Positions 16,429-25,247 of a stretch of DNA of 64,000 nucleotides are shown piece after piece. Location of the stretch: positions 1 to 64,000 of the forward strand of contig DAIMZO010000007.1 in the NCBI GenBank assembly GCA_036733925.1, read 5' to 3'. The notes under the pieces were generated by a model that made no database searches, was not told where the DNA came from, and saw nothing but the letters and a program-made list of their open reading frames with translations. Each line of letters starts with the position of its first letter. The stretch's first letter is position 1. The position numbers were made by a program, and so were the translations under genes. The DNA comes from UBA2897 sp036733925 (GTDB lineage: Bacteria; Bacillota; Negativicutes; Selenomonadales; Selenomonadaceae).

Positions 16429-17040
16429 CCTGTTCCTGCCCGAAAAGATTCAGCTGGCATAGCTTCTTCCGGCCTTCTTGCGTGACCGTTATGAACCTGT
16501 CCAGAATCGTCTTCAGATGGCGAGAAATGGTGACACGCGTGCTGTGCATGGCACGAGCCAGTTCATCCAGCGAGAGTCCTGTCTCGGAGAAGATAGCGAC
16601 CTGAAGCAACAAGATGGCAAGCTCTTCCGTCGTGCCTTTCTCCAGCCCCAGCGAGTCCAGCTTGCGCATGCCTGCAGACAGGACAGCCTTCTTCTCCTGC
16701 AGTTCTTCCGTCTTATGCTGGATGGATTGGCAGATGAACGCAAGGAATCCGAGGACAAATGGCGTCATATCCCCCTTATTGATTTCCGCCTCTGCCGTTT
16801 CGAACATCCGGTAGTACTGCCGCCGGCTCTCTTTGATCTGAACCGACAGCTGCAGGGCCACGGCAGGATCATCGAGAAGGAAATCATCATAGATCTGGCG
16901 GATATCCCTGCTGTCCCGGAGCTGCATGGATTCTTCGCGGATAATCCTGTCGTATTTGGAAACGACGCTCCCCATGCGATGTTTCTTCCGCTCCGGCTCC
17001 TTCGCCGCCAGCTGCTTCGCGGCATAGATGCAATCACAAA
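16418..17040 (-). pseudogene. Fic-family protein remnant: core deleted, C-terminal winged helix kept
   Basis: The longest ATG frame (16975 down to 16418) encodes 185 residues, and the same frame stays open to 17040 without a start codon (IYAAKQLAAKEPERKKHR precedes the Met). SKYDRI..DSRDIRQIYDDFLLDD resembles the segment ahead of the Fic core in one Fic subfamily, and QLSVQIKESRRQYYRMFE then GDMTPFVLGFL resembles the segment just after it; the HPFxxGNGR core expected between them is missing. Residues 130-175 form a winged helix (LSLDELARAMHSTRVTISRH). It is best read as a decayed gene, although a short DNA-binding protein starting at 16975 could still be made. No terminator or promoter is evident in 17041-17160. 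Confidence 0.5.
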
Positions 17041-17160
17041 CACACTAAAAATTTTTCAAAGTGGTCTTGACAGCTGGCCCATTATAGGATTCCCTCTTTT
17101 CCTCAAACAGTGTCACGATCCCCCAGAACAGGATGGAATCCTTTAGCAATTCATTATCTA

Positions 17161-19056
17161 CTATCTACGTTTTTTCGCCTCGAGCCAGACGAGGAGGACA
17201 GAGATGTCGGCGGGGGATACGCCGCTGATGCGGCTGGCCTGGCCGATGCTGCGCGGGCGGATCTTCTTGAGCTTCTCGCGGCCCTCGTCGCGGAGGCTCG
17301 GCACCTCGTCGTAGTCCATGTCCTCCGGCAGCAATCGGTTCTCGAGCTTCTCCATGTGCGCGACCTGCTCGAGCTGCTTCTCGATATAGCCCTCGTAGCG
17401 GATGGAGATTTCGACCTGCTGGCGCACTTCGTCCGATACCTCGGGAAGCGCGGAGATGACCTGACGGAGTTTCTCGTAGTCCACATCCTGACGGCGCAGC
17501 AGCTCGTGCACCGAGGTGCGCGTATGGATGGGGCCGATGCCGGCGGCCGCGAGCTTTTCGTTGCTCACCACGCTCGGGTTGATGTCTTCCTGCGCGTCGA
17601 TGGCCTGCCGCGCCGCCTCGATGGCCGCTTTCTTCGCGCAGAAGCGCTCCCAGCGCGCATCCGTCACGAGGCCGACGCGCCGCCCGTACGGCGTCAGGCG
17701 TATATCCGCGTTGTCCTGCCGCAGCAGCAGGCGGTACTCCGCGCGGCTCGTCATCATGCGGTACGGCTCATGCGTCCCCTTCGTCACGAGGTCGTCGATC
17801 AGCACGCCGATATAGCCCTCCGAGCGCTTCAGCACGAGCGGCTCCTCGCCCTTTATGAGCATGGCCGCATTGATGCCGGCGATGATGCCCTGCGCCGCGG
17901 CCTCCTCGTAGCCGGACGTGCCGTTCGACTGGCCGGCCGAGAAGAAGCCGTGGATATCCTTGAATTCGAGCGTCGGCTTCAGCTGCGTCGGGTCGATGCA
18001 GTCGTACTCGATGGCGTAGCCGAGGCGCATGATATGCGCGTGCTCGAGCCCCGGGATCGTATGCAGGAACGCGATCTGCACGTCAGCCGGCATGCTCGTG
18101 CTCATGCCCTGCACGTACATCTCGTTCGTATGCACGCCCTCCGGCTCGACAAAGAGCTGATGGCGGTCTTTGTCCGGGAAACGCAGAATCTTCGTCTCGA
18201 TGGACGGGCAGTAGCGCGGTCCGATGCCCTCGATGATGCCGTTCGCCATCGGTGCGCGGTCCATGTTGTCGCGCAGGATCTTGTGCGTCTTCTCGTTCGT
18301 ATAGGTCAGCCAGCACGGAATCTGCTCGCGCGTCCGCACGTCGCTGAGAAACGAGAAGTTCCGCGCCTCCTCGTCGCCCGGCTGTTTCTGCATCTTGTCG
18401 TAGTCGAGCGTGCGCGCGTCGACGCGGGCCGGCGTGCCGGTCTTGAACCGCATGAGCCGGACACCCGCCTCCTTCAGCGACTCCGAGAAATGCATGGCCG
18501 GGCGCTGCCCGTTCGGGCCGCCGCTGTAGGTGTGCTCGCCGACGATGATGCGGCCGCGCAGGTACGTGCCCGTCGCCATCACGACGGCTTTTGCGAGATA
18601 GATTTCCCCGGTCTCCACGACGACGCCGCGCACCGCTTTCTTGTCCTCCGAGAGCAGCAGGTCGGTGATCAGGATCTGCTTGACGTCGAGGTTCTCCGTA
18701 TTCTCGCAGGTCTCCTTCATCGTGAACTGGTAGAGCTTCTTGTCCGCCTGCGCGCGGAGCGCGTGCACTGCCGGGCCCTTGCCCGTGTTCAGCATGCGGA
18801 ACTGGATGCAGGTCTTGTCCGCGTTGATGCCCATCTCGCCGCCGAGCGCGTCGACCTCGCGCACGAGATGCCCCTTGGCCGGGCCGCCGACCGACGGGTT
18901 GCACGGCATCAGCGCGATGTTGTCCATCGAAAGCGTCGCGAGCAGAGTCTTGCAGCCGATGCGCGCCGCCGCGAGGGCCGCCTCGCAGCCCGCATGGCCC
19001 GCACCGACGACGATGACATCGTAAGTCCCCGCGGTAAAACGATTGATCTGTTCCAT
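17161..19056 (-). CDS. mnmG: tRNA uridine-34 modification enzyme MnmG (GidA)
   Basis: A 631-residue FAD protein that, with MnmE, puts the (carboxymethyl)aminomethyl group on U34 of certain tRNAs. The N-terminal Rossmann motif VIVVGAGHAGCEAALAAAR (13-31) and the first GidA signature GGPAKGHLVREVDALGG (near 70) are clear, as is GLFFAGQ-type sequence at HGFFSAGQSNGTSGYEEAAAQG (near 370-390). The C-terminal helical domain that contacts MnmE and tRNA ends in a basic tail. It lies 11 bases after mnmE and is the last gene of the rpmH-to-mnmG block. Size is typical. Confidence 0.97.
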   Translation of the reverse strand: MEQINRFTAGTYDVIVVGAGHAGCEAALAAARIGCKTLLATLSMDNIALMPCNPSVGGPAKGHLVREVDALGGEMGINADKTCIQFRMLNTGKGPAVHALRAQADKKLYQFTMKETCENTENLDVKQILITDLLLSEDKKAVRGVVVETGEIYLAKAVVMATGTYLRGRIIVGEHTYSGGPNGQRPAMHFSESLKEAGVRLMRFKTGTPARVDARTLDYDKMQKQPGDEEARNFSFLSDVRTREQIPCWLTYTNEKTHKILRDNMDRAPMANGIIEGIGPRYCPSIETKILRFPDKDRHQLFVEPEGVHTNEMYVQGMSTSMPADVQIAFLHTIPGLEHAHIMRLGYAIEYDCIDPTQLKPTLEFKDIHGFFSAGQSNGTSGYEEAAAQGIIAGINAAMLIKGEEPLVLKRSEGYIGVLIDDLVTKGTHEPYRMMTSRAEYRLLLRQDNADIRLTPYGRRVGLVTDARWERFCAKKAAIEAARQAIDAQEDINPSVVSNEKLAAAGIGPIHTRTSVHELLRRQDVDYEKLRQVISALPEVSDEVRQQVEISIRYEGYIEKQLEQVAHMEKLENRLLPEDMDYDEVPSLRDEGREKLKKIRPRSIGQASRISGVSPADISVLLVWLEAKKRR

Positions 19057-19067
19057 TTCACTACCCC

Positions 19068-20456
19068 TTACTTTCCGATGCAGAAACGCGAGAAAATCGT
19101 ATCAATGAGATTGTCGCCGACCGTGTCGCCCGTGAGCTCGCCGAGCTTCTCCCAAGCCGAGCGCAGGTCAATCGACACGCAGTCGAGCCCCATATCCTCA
19201 AGGATGGTCTCGCGCGCCGCGGTCAGATGGCTGTTCGCCTGCCGCAGGATCTCCGCCTGCCGCTCGTCGTTGACGAAGCCTTCTTCCTCGCCCTCCTGCG
19301 CGCCCTGCCAGGCCCGCTCGTGAATGGCGGCGGCCAGGTTATCCAGACCATCCCCCGTTACGGTGGACAACGAGATGACAGCCGCATGCTTCGTGCCCGC
19401 TGCGTCCTTCAGATCCTGCTTGGTCGTCACAGGCGTGAGATCCGATTTGTTGAGCAGCAGGATGGCGTCCTTATCGGCCACGAGCTGCAGGATTTCGTGA
19501 TCCTCTGCGTCGAGCGGCCGCCCGGCGTCGAACAGGGCGAGCACGAGCGAGGCGCGGCCGACGTAGTCGCGCGCCTTTTCGACGCCGATGCGCTCGACCT
19601 TGTCATCGGTCTCGCGGATGCCTGCCGTGTCGATGATACGGAGCGGCACGCCCGCGATATCCGCGTATTCCTCGATGGAGTCGCGCGTCGTGCCCGGGAT
19701 ATCCGTGACGATGGCCCGTTCCTCGCGCAGCAACGCGTTCAGCAGGCTCGACTTCCCGACGTTCGGCTTGCCGATGATGGCCGTCAGCAGGCCGTCGCGC
19801 AGGATACGCCCGGTATGCGCAGTCTTCAAGAGGCTCGAGATATCCTCCTGCAGGCTCGCGATCTTCTCGTCGATTTCCGGCGTCTCGACATCCTCGACGC
19901 CGTCCTCCGGGAAATCGATCAATGCCTCGATCTGCGAGGTCATGTCCATGATGCCGTCCCGCAGGCCGCGGATCTGCTTGGAGAACGCGCCGGACAGATG
20001 CCCCTCGGCCATCTGCAGCGAGCGCTCGGAACGCGCCTCGATGATATCCATGACGGCCTGCGCCTCGGCGAGGTCGAGCCGCCCATTCAGAAACGCGCGC
20101 TTTGTGAACTCCCCGGGCTCGGCCTGCCGCGCGCCGTGCTGCCAGGTCAAGCGCAGAATTTTCCGCAGGGCCTGCGCGCTGCCATGCGCCTGGATCTCGA
20201 TGACGTCCTCACAGGTGTAGGAATGCGGCGCACGCATGACGAGCACCATGACCTCGTCCACCGTCTTCCCGTCATCGTCGACGATATGCCCGTAGGTCAT
20301 CGACTGGTTTGGCCGCTCGCGGAGCGGCGTCTCTCGCGCGGGCCGGAAAATCTTCTCCGCCACGTCCATCGCGTGCTCCCCCGATATCCGGATGACGCCG
20401 ATGCCGGCCGCTCCTGACGCGGTCGCGACCGCGCTGATTGTATCGCCCTGCTGCAT
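19068..20456 (-). CDS. mnmE: tRNA modification GTPase MnmE (TrmE)
   Basis: A 462-residue GTPase, partner of MnmG. The N-terminal formyl-THF-binding domain (1-120) begins GDTISAVATASGAAGIGVIR. The inserted G domain (about 220-380) shows GKPNVGKSSLLNAL (P-loop), DIPGTTRDSIEEY with the TTRD switch, DTAGIRETDD and NKSD. The C-terminal catalytic cysteine motif CIGK ends the protein. The Met at 20456 (MQQGDTIS) is chosen because it matches family starts and has GAGGAG upstream; a frame running to 20774 is not plausible. It is part of the leftward origin operon. Confidence 0.97.
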   Translation of the reverse strand: MQQGDTISAVATASGAAGIGVIRISGEHAMDVAEKIFRPARETPLRERPNQSMTYGHIVDDDGKTVDEVMVLVMRAPHSYTCEDVIEIQAHGSAQALRKILRLTWQHGARQAEPGEFTKRAFLNGRLDLAEAQAVMDIIEARSERSLQMAEGHLSGAFSKQIRGLRDGIMDMTSQIEALIDFPEDGVEDVETPEIDEKIASLQEDISSLLKTAHTGRILRDGLLTAIIGKPNVGKSSLLNALLREERAIVTDIPGTTRDSIEEYADIAGVPLRIIDTAGIRETDDKVERIGVEKARDYVGRASLVLALFDAGRPLDAEDHEILQLVADKDAILLLNKSDLTPVTTKQDLKDAAGTKHAAVISLSTVTGDGLDNLAAAIHERAWQGAQEGEEEGFVNDERQAEILRQANSHLTAARETILEDMGLDCVSIDLRSAWEKLGELTGDTVGDNLIDTIFSRFCIGK

Positions 20457-20520
20457 AACCTGATGCTCCTCTCTTCTATGCGTGCGGATGCACGCGGAAA
20501 TCTTCATATTTCTTCCTATC

Positions 20521-20566
20521 CCGATGCTTCCCGGAAATCCCGATGCTTCCCGGAAATCCCGATGCC
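20521..20566. repeat. 19-bp tandem duplication upstream of mnmE
   Basis: The 19-base unit starting CCGATGCTTCCCGGAAAT occurs at 20521-20539 and 20540-20558 exactly, with a third partial unit (CCGATGCC) after it. It sits in the jag-mnmE gap, outside coding sequence. Confidence 0.85.
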
Positions 20567-20574
20567 GATACGTG

Positions 20575-20609
20575 AAAAAAGGGCCACTCCTGACCGGAGA
20601 CAGCCCTTT
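20575..20609 (-). terminator. Terminator-like hairpin between jag and mnmE
   Basis: Minus strand: AAAGGGC, an inner CTCC/GGAG helix, GGCCC and a T6 run. It could limit read-through into mnmE-mnmG. Confidence 0.7.
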
Positions 20610-20643
20610 CACAGCTACCTGTAAATGTGGAGAAAGCCGCGGA

Positions 20644-21537
20644 TTATTCCGCCGTTTCCGCCTGTTCTGTTTTCGCTTCCGCCGGGGCCGCGTTGCTCCG
20701 GTCGTCCGGATGGTACCCGCCGCGGCGGCGGCGCTTGTTCTTCGGCACGATGACGATGTAGCGGCGCGGCTCATCGCCGACGCTGCGCGTCGTGACCTGT
20801 TCGTTATCTTGCAAGGCCGTGTGGATGATCTTGCGCTCGTGCCGGTTCATCGGCTCGAGCCGCACATCGCGGCCGATGCGGCACGCCTTTTCCGCAAGGT
20901 GCCCGGCGAGCTCGCAGAGCGTTTCCTCACGGCGCTGGCGGTAGTCGCCGACGTTCAGCGCGATGTGCTGGCGGCCGTTGTCGACCCCGCGGTTCGCCGC
21001 GAGGTTCGTCAGGTATTGCAGGGCGTCGAGCGTCTGCCCGTGCTTGCCAATCAGGATGCCGACGTCCTCGCCCTCATCTCCTTCGAGATTCAGCAGGACG
21101 GCTTCCTCCTCATCTGCCGGGACGCCCTCGACCACGCGCACATGGAGCTGCATGGTCGAAAAGATATCCTGCAGGAACGCCGTCGCACGCGCAGCGGCCT
21201 CCTCCTTCGTGATGCCGGAGGCATCCGCACTTTCCGCGGCCGGCGCTTCTGCCTCCGACTGCGGAGCGCTTGCTGCAGGCGCCTCCGGGCTCTCCGGTTC
21301 CGGCGCGGCAACAGGTTCGTCCACCTTCGGTAGCGGAGCCGCAGGCTTTGCCTCCTGCTTTTCCCGACGGACTACCTGAATCTTCGCCGGCTTACCGCCA
21401 AAGAGACCGAGAAACCCTTTTGACGACTGCTCGAGGATGCTGTACTCGATATCGTTTTTCCCGCAGCCGAGCTGCGCCAGCGCGTTTTTCAGCGCCTCGT
21501 CCACGGTTTTGCCCGTGACTACGATTGCGTCCGCCAA
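20644..21537 (-). CDS. jag: RNA-binding protein Jag/KhpB (EloR)
   Basis: A 297-residue RNA-binding protein linked to membrane-protein insertion and cell elongation. The Jag-N domain (1-52, AIVVTGKTVDEALKNALAQL and SKGFLGLFGG), a long Ala/Glu/Pro-rich linker (about 55-130), a KH domain with LIGKHGQTLDALQYL (about 180-215) and an R3H domain with MNRHERKIIHTAL (about 245-270) are in the expected order. It ends in a basic KNKRRRRGG tail. The start is TTG at 21537, immediately after the yidC TGA stop, with AAGGAGG 8 bases upstream, so coupled translation with yidC is likely. Confidence 0.93.
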   Translation of the reverse strand: MADAIVVTGKTVDEALKNALAQLGCGKNDIEYSILEQSSKGFLGLFGGKPAKIQVVRREKQEAKPAAPLPKVDEPVAAPEPESPEAPAASAPQSEAEAPAAESADASGITKEEAAARATAFLQDIFSTMQLHVRVVEGVPADEEEAVLLNLEGDEGEDVGILIGKHGQTLDALQYLTNLAANRGVDNGRQHIALNVGDYRQRREETLCELAGHLAEKACRIGRDVRLEPMNRHERKIIHTALQDNEQVTTRSVGDEPRRYIVIVPKNKRRRRGGYHPDDRSNAAPAEAKTEQAETAE

Positions 21538-22212
21538 TCAGGCCGCCTCCTTCTTCTTCTTGCTGTCACCGCCGCGATACATCCACCACTGCTGGACGAT
21601 CTGCACGACGTTCATCGTGACCCAGTACAGCACGAGGCCGGATGGGAAATTCAGCGAAATCCAGCCGATGAAAATCGGCATGACGACCATCATGATCTTC
21701 ATCTGCTGATTCATTTCCGTCGTCGTCATCTTCTGCTGCAGGAACGTCGTGAGCGCCGACAGGATTGGCAGGATATAGAGCGGATCTGGTGCCGACATGC
21801 TCGGCAGCCAAAGGAACTTCGCCGCTTCCTCCGTCGGATACTGGAAGTTGTAGAGCGCATAGTACATGCCCATCAGAATTGGCATTTGGATGATGAGCGG
21901 CAGGCAGCCCGCGAGCGGGTTGACGCCGGCGTCCTTGTAGAGCGCACCGATCTTCTGCTGCATGAGCTGCGGATTGTCCTTGTACTTCTCCTGAAGCTTC
22001 TTCATCTTCGGCGAGAGCTCCTGCATCGCCTTCATGGACTTAACCTGCTTCACCGTCAGCGGGTAAAGGATCATCTTGATGACGATCGTCAGCAGGATAA
22101 TGGCCGCGCCGTAGCTGCCGAAGCCCGTGGCATCCGTGATATCGTAGAGAATCTGCAGCACGAAAGCGAGCAGATCCTCAATCGGCTGGAATAGTGTTGA
22201 AAAGAATCCCAA
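21538..22212 (-). CDS. yidC: Membrane protein insertase YidC/OxaA
   Basis: A 224-residue insertase core of the short Firmicutes kind that helps membrane proteins fold. Five hydrophobic segments fit YidC; YGAAIILLTIVIKMILYPLT holds the conserved arginine-equivalent region, followed by the charged hairpin KQVKSMKAMQELSPKMKKLQ and PLIIQMPILMGMYYAL. It ends with a lysine tail. The start is uncertain: TTG at 22212 (LGFFSTLFQPIEDLL) agrees with family length and has AGGA nearby; an ATG at 22266 would add 18 residues. No lipobox or large periplasmic domain is seen. It is followed directly by jag. Confidence 0.93.
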   Translation of the reverse strand: MGFFSTLFQPIEDLLAFVLQILYDITDATGFGSYGAAIILLTIVIKMILYPLTVKQVKSMKAMQELSPKMKKLQEKYKDNPQLMQQKIGALYKDAGVNPLAGCLPLIIQMPILMGMYYALYNFQYPTEEAAKFLWLPSMSAPDPLYILPILSALTTFLQQKMTTTEMNQQMKIMMVVMPIFIGWISLNFPSGLVLYWVTMNVVQIVQQWWMYRGGDSKKKKEAA

Positions 22213-22283
22213 ATCCTCACATCCTATCTGATTCAATCGGAGGAAGGCCCGCAGGCACCGCCTCACCCATTGCTCCCCCGCTC

Positions 22284-22493
22284 TTACGGCACGGGGTCAT
22301 AACCGCCCTTATGGAAGGGGTGGCAGCGCAGAATCCGCTTGATGGCAAGCCAGCCTCCCTTCCGCGCGCCGTACCGCTCGATGGCGATGCGCGCGTATTC
22401 CGAACAGGTCGGGACATACCGGCAGGACGGCGGCTTCAGCGGCGAGATCCAATGCTGATAAAAAGAGATCAGCAAGAGGAAAAGCCGCTTCAT
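22284..22493 (-). CDS. yidD: Membrane protein insertion efficiency factor YidD
   Basis: A 69-residue member of the YidD (haemolytic-like, DUF37) family. Diagnostic sequence FYQHWISPLKPPSCRYVPTC carries the two cysteines, then SEYARIAIERYGARKGG and HPFHKGGYDPVP. It helps YidC insert proteins. The ATG overlaps the rnpA stop (ATGA), the usual arrangement; a longer start at 22517 would lie inside rnpA without need. Confidence 0.95.
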   Translation of the reverse strand: MKRLFLLLISFYQHWISPLKPPSCRYVPTCSEYARIAIERYGARKGGWLAIKRILRCHPFHKGGYDPVP

Positions 22494-22888
22494 CGCGGAT
22501 CCGCCTCTTTTTTCCATATCTTCGCGCGCTTCGCGAGCCCGACGAACGTGCGGCTGACCTCATCGGCCGACGCCTCGACCATGGCCTTGCGGCCGACGAG
22601 CAGCACCGCGATATCCTCGCGGAGCCCGCCCTGATGATGGCGGTAGACCTCGCGGAGAATCCGCTTCACGCGGTTGCGCTTCACCGCGCAGCCGAGCTTC
22701 TTGCCCGCCGCGAACGCCACCTTGCCGCGCATCTTGCCGAACCCATCCTGCACCTCGAATACGTAGAGCACCATATAGCGGTTCGCGCAGGAACGGCCGG
22801 CATGATAGACGCGCTGGAAATCCGAGCGCCTTTTGAGCATCCGCTTCCGCGGCAGGCCGCACGGATGCTTTTTCCGTTGTAAATCCAA
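22490..22888 (-). CDS. rnpA: Ribonuclease P protein component
   Basis: A 132-residue basic protein that assists the RNase P RNA in maturing tRNA 5' ends. LKRRSDFQRVYHAGRSCANR and the RNR signature KLGCAVKRNRVKRILREVYR (about 68-87) are canonical. It starts with TTG at 22888; the residues GLPRKRMLKRRSDF align with the normal N-terminus, so the ATG at 22840 would be too short. It lies between rpmH and yidD on the minus strand. Confidence 0.95.
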   Translation of the reverse strand: MDLQRKKHPCGLPRKRMLKRRSDFQRVYHAGRSCANRYMVLYVFEVQDGFGKMRGKVAFAAGKKLGCAVKRNRVKRILREVYRHHQGGLREDIAVLLVGRKAMVEASADEVSRTFVGLAKRAKIWKKEADPR

Positions 22889-22949
22889 TGCTCCCGGCTC
22901 CCTATCTATAATGAACAGCAGTGCTATGCACCGCGTCTTTTGAACGAAA

Positions 22950-22973
22950 AAGAAAAGGTCACCGTAGTGACCT
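22950..22973 (-). terminator. Partial terminator between rpmH and rnpA
   Basis: AGGTCAC/GTGACCT stem (22956-22962 with 22967-22973), 4-base loop, followed on the minus strand by TTTTCTTTTT. It probably reduces rnpA expression relative to the ribosomal protein. Confidence 0.7.
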
Positions 22974-22991
22974 CATAAACCTCGCATCGGA

Positions 22992-23126
22992 TTATGCCGA
23001 AAGCTTCTTTCTGCCACGCTGGCGTCTTCTCTTCAGTACGAGACGGCCGCCCTTCGTCTTCATGCGTGCGCGGAAGCCATGAGTCTGCTTTCTCCAGTGA
23101 TTGTTCGGCTGGTAAGTCTGCTTCAT
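22992..23126 (-). CDS. rpmH: 50S ribosomal protein L34
   Basis: A 44-residue basic ribosomal protein; translated by hand from the minus strand it reads MKQTYQPNNHWRKQTHGFRA followed by the basic half with GGRLVLKRRRQRGRKKLSA, which is unmistakable L34. AAAGGAGGTG precedes the ATG. It is the first gene of the leftward origin operon, driven by a consensus promoter at 23199-23227. Confidence 0.97.
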   Translation of the reverse strand: MKQTYQPNNHWRKQTHGFRARMKTKGGRLVLKRRRQRGRKKLSA

Positions 23127-23198
23127 TGCTCAAACACCTCCTTTATTTTCAGTTTTTATCGCATTCTGCCCATTTGTTCAGAATCATAACTATGACAA

Positions 23199-23227
23199 AT
23201 TATAGACTAGCTTTTTTTACGTGTCAA
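23199..23227 (-). promoter_or_regulatory. Strong rpmH promoter
   Basis: Minus strand: TTGACA (23227-23222), 17 bases, TATAAT (23204-23199), both elements perfect. Confidence 0.85.
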
Positions 23228-23247
23228 GGCATTTTCCCTCTCTTTTC

Positions 23248-23455
23248 CGTGGATAAATGCGGTTTTCTGTGGATAATTCCGGCGGATTCTGGCTTTGCAG
23301 AGGAAAATCGTGTTGATAACTTCTCCATTGTCTGATAAGATAGAGTTGATTACTCTGCGGATAATTTTTTGCGCCCGATACGGAAAGCCCCGTCCATTTC
23401 GCCAAAATCCCATTTCATTGAAGTTATCCACCACTGTGGATAACTATGTGGATAG
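23248..23455. other. oriC, left part: DnaA boxes between rpmH and dnaA
   Basis: DnaA boxes (TTATCCACA type): CGTGGATAA 23248-23256, TGTGGATAA 23268-23276 (perfect), TGCGGATAA 23356-23364, TTATCCACC 23424-23432, TGTGGATAA 23435-23443 (perfect), TGTGGATAG 23447-23455. The cluster of three at 23424-23455 lies about 70 bases before dnaA and probably also autoregulates it. No other gene is present between rpmH and dnaA. Confidence 0.85.
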
Positions 23456-23522
23456 TTTTCCATTTTGGTGCAGGAAAAAATCCGTCACCTCAATACATTT
23501 TCGAAAGAAGGGAGTTACTCCT

Positions 23523-24965
23523 ATGGAACAACATGAACTGCAGGATATCTGGGAAAATATCCTCGCGGAGACCAAGCAGTCCCTCACCGAAGCGGCTTGC
23601 AAGCAGTGGTTCTCGCCGCTCGTCCCGCTCGACCTCTCGAAGAATCAGCTCGTCCTCGGCGCCTCGTCGGATTTCGCCAAAGAATGGATTGAGACACATT
23701 TCCTGACGACGCTGCGCGACGCGGCGAGCGCCGTGACCGGCATCCCGTGCGATGTCGTCATGAAGGTCATGCCGAAGAAGAAGCCCGAGCCGCAACCGGA
23801 GAAGGCCGAGCCCGCCCCGCCCGCAGAGGACGAAGAAGGCCCGCAGCTCTTCGTCGATGAGGCGCCGGCCGATACGGCAGCGGAAAAGAGCCATGCGGCC
23901 GCGGCCGGGGACTCCCTGCAGGTCATCGCGCCGGGCGATGCGTCCTCGCTGAACCCGCGCTACACGTTCGACACCTTCGTGACGGGCAGCTCCAACCAGC
24001 TCGCGGCAGCCGCCGCGCAGGGCGTCGCGAAGGATCCGGGCCGCGTCTACAACCCGCTTTTCATGTACGGCGGCGTCGGCCTCGGCAAGACCCATCTGAT
24101 GCACGCCATCGGCAACCGCGTGCTGAAGAACAACCCGGATATGCGCGTGCTCTACGTCTCGAGCGAGAAGTTCATGAATGAGATGATCGACTCGATCCGC
24201 GACCGCACGATGAACAAGTTCCGCGCGAAATACCGCAAAATCGACGTGCTGATGATCGACGATATTCAGTTCCTCTCCGGCAAGGAGAGCACGCAGACCG
24301 AATTCTTCAATACCTTCAATGAACTGAAGGACGCGGAAAAGGCCATCGTGCTGTCCTCCGATCGCCAGCCGCGCGAGCTCGAGCAGCTGACCGAACGCCT
24401 GCGCTCCCGTTTCGAGGGCGGGCTGATTGCCGACATCCAGCCGCCGGATTTCGAGATGCGCGTCGGCATCCTGCGCAACAAGGCGCAGATGGAGCACTAC
24501 GATGTGCCGGACACCGTCCTCAACTACATCGCGAACCATATCGACAGCAACATCCGTGAGCTCGAGGGCGCCCTGACGCGCGTCGTCGTCTACGCGGACC
24601 TCATGAAGCAGTCAATCTCGACCGACCTCGCGGCCGAGGCGCTCAAAGATATCCTCCCCGATGCGAAGAAACGCGAGGTCACGCCGGAGCTCATCGAGGA
24701 GACCGTCGCCTCGTATTTCCACGTGCAGGTCGATGACCTGCACGCGAAGAAGCGCAGCCGCAGCATCGCATTCCCGCGGCAGATCGCCATGTACCTCTGC
24801 TGCGAGCTCACGGATACCTCGCTCCCGCAGATCGGTGAATTCTTCGGCGGCCGCGACCATACGACCGTCATGCACGCGCGCGACAAGATCAAGCGCGAGA
24901 GCCAGTCCGACCCGAAGCTGAGCAAGACGCTGAGCGACCTGAGCAGCCAGCTGCAGGTCAGCTGA
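23523..24965 (+). CDS. dnaA: Chromosomal replication initiator DnaA
   Basis: A 480-residue AAA+ initiator. Domain I (1-85, LQDIWENILAETKQSLTEAA), a Pro/Glu/Ala-rich domain II linker (about 85-140), domain III with Walker A GGVGLGKTHL and Walker B VLMIDDIQFL (about 143-360), and domain IV with the helix-turn-helix signature GGRDHTTVMHARDKI (about 445-460) that reads DnaA boxes. It starts at ATG 23523 after AGAAGGGAG; upstream in-frame codons run through the DnaA-box region. Boxes on both sides of the gene mark the origin. Confidence 0.98.
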   Translation: MEQHELQDIWENILAETKQSLTEAACKQWFSPLVPLDLSKNQLVLGASSDFAKEWIETHFLTTLRDAASAVTGIPCDVVMKVMPKKKPEPQPEKAEPAPPAEDEEGPQLFVDEAPADTAAEKSHAAAAGDSLQVIAPGDASSLNPRYTFDTFVTGSSNQLAAAAAQGVAKDPGRVYNPLFMYGGVGLGKTHLMHAIGNRVLKNNPDMRVLYVSSEKFMNEMIDSIRDRTMNKFRAKYRKIDVLMIDDIQFLSGKESTQTEFFNTFNELKDAEKAIVLSSDRQPRELEQLTERLRSRFEGGLIADIQPPDFEMRVGILRNKAQMEHYDVPDTVLNYIANHIDSNIRELEGALTRVVVYADLMKQSISTDLAAEALKDILPDAKKREVTPELIEETVASYFHVQVDDLHAKKRSRSIAFPRQIAMYLCCELTDTSLPQIGEFFGGRDHTTVMHARDKIKRESQSDPKLSKTLSDLSSQLQVS

Positions 24966-24992
24966 AGGATATCCCAGGAGCTGGAAAGGGCG

Positions 24993-25168
24993 CGTGGATA
25001 ACCTTGTCGAAAAGTTGCGGATGAGCACGTTCATAACACGTGGATAAGTGGCGCACCGGCGCTTCCCCGTGCATACTGTGGATAACCGGCCCCTTCCTTA
25101 TCGACAGATTACCCACAGGCATTCCTCGGCTCACGCCGCTGTTTTCCCGCTTTTTCCACTTATCCACC
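24993..25168. other. oriC, right part: DnaA boxes between dnaA and dnaN
   Basis: CGTGGATAA 24993-25001 and 25039-25047, TGTGGATAA 25077-25085 (perfect), TTATCGACA 25098-25106, TTACCCACA 25109-25117, TTATCCACC 25160-25168. With the left cluster this gives a bipartite origin as in Bacillus. The AT-rich unwinding element is most likely between 25170 and 25215, but I cannot define it. Confidence 0.8.
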
Positions 25169-25247
25169 GGCCCTACTACTACGTCTACTATTGTTCTTAA
25201 CAATCCCCCGTATTATTCATCCATCTGACCAAGAGAAGAGGCTGACC

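Noticed and set aside
22990..23133. A 69-codon frame overlapping rpmH
   Set aside because: It is an out-of-frame reading; the adjacent frame encodes textbook L34.
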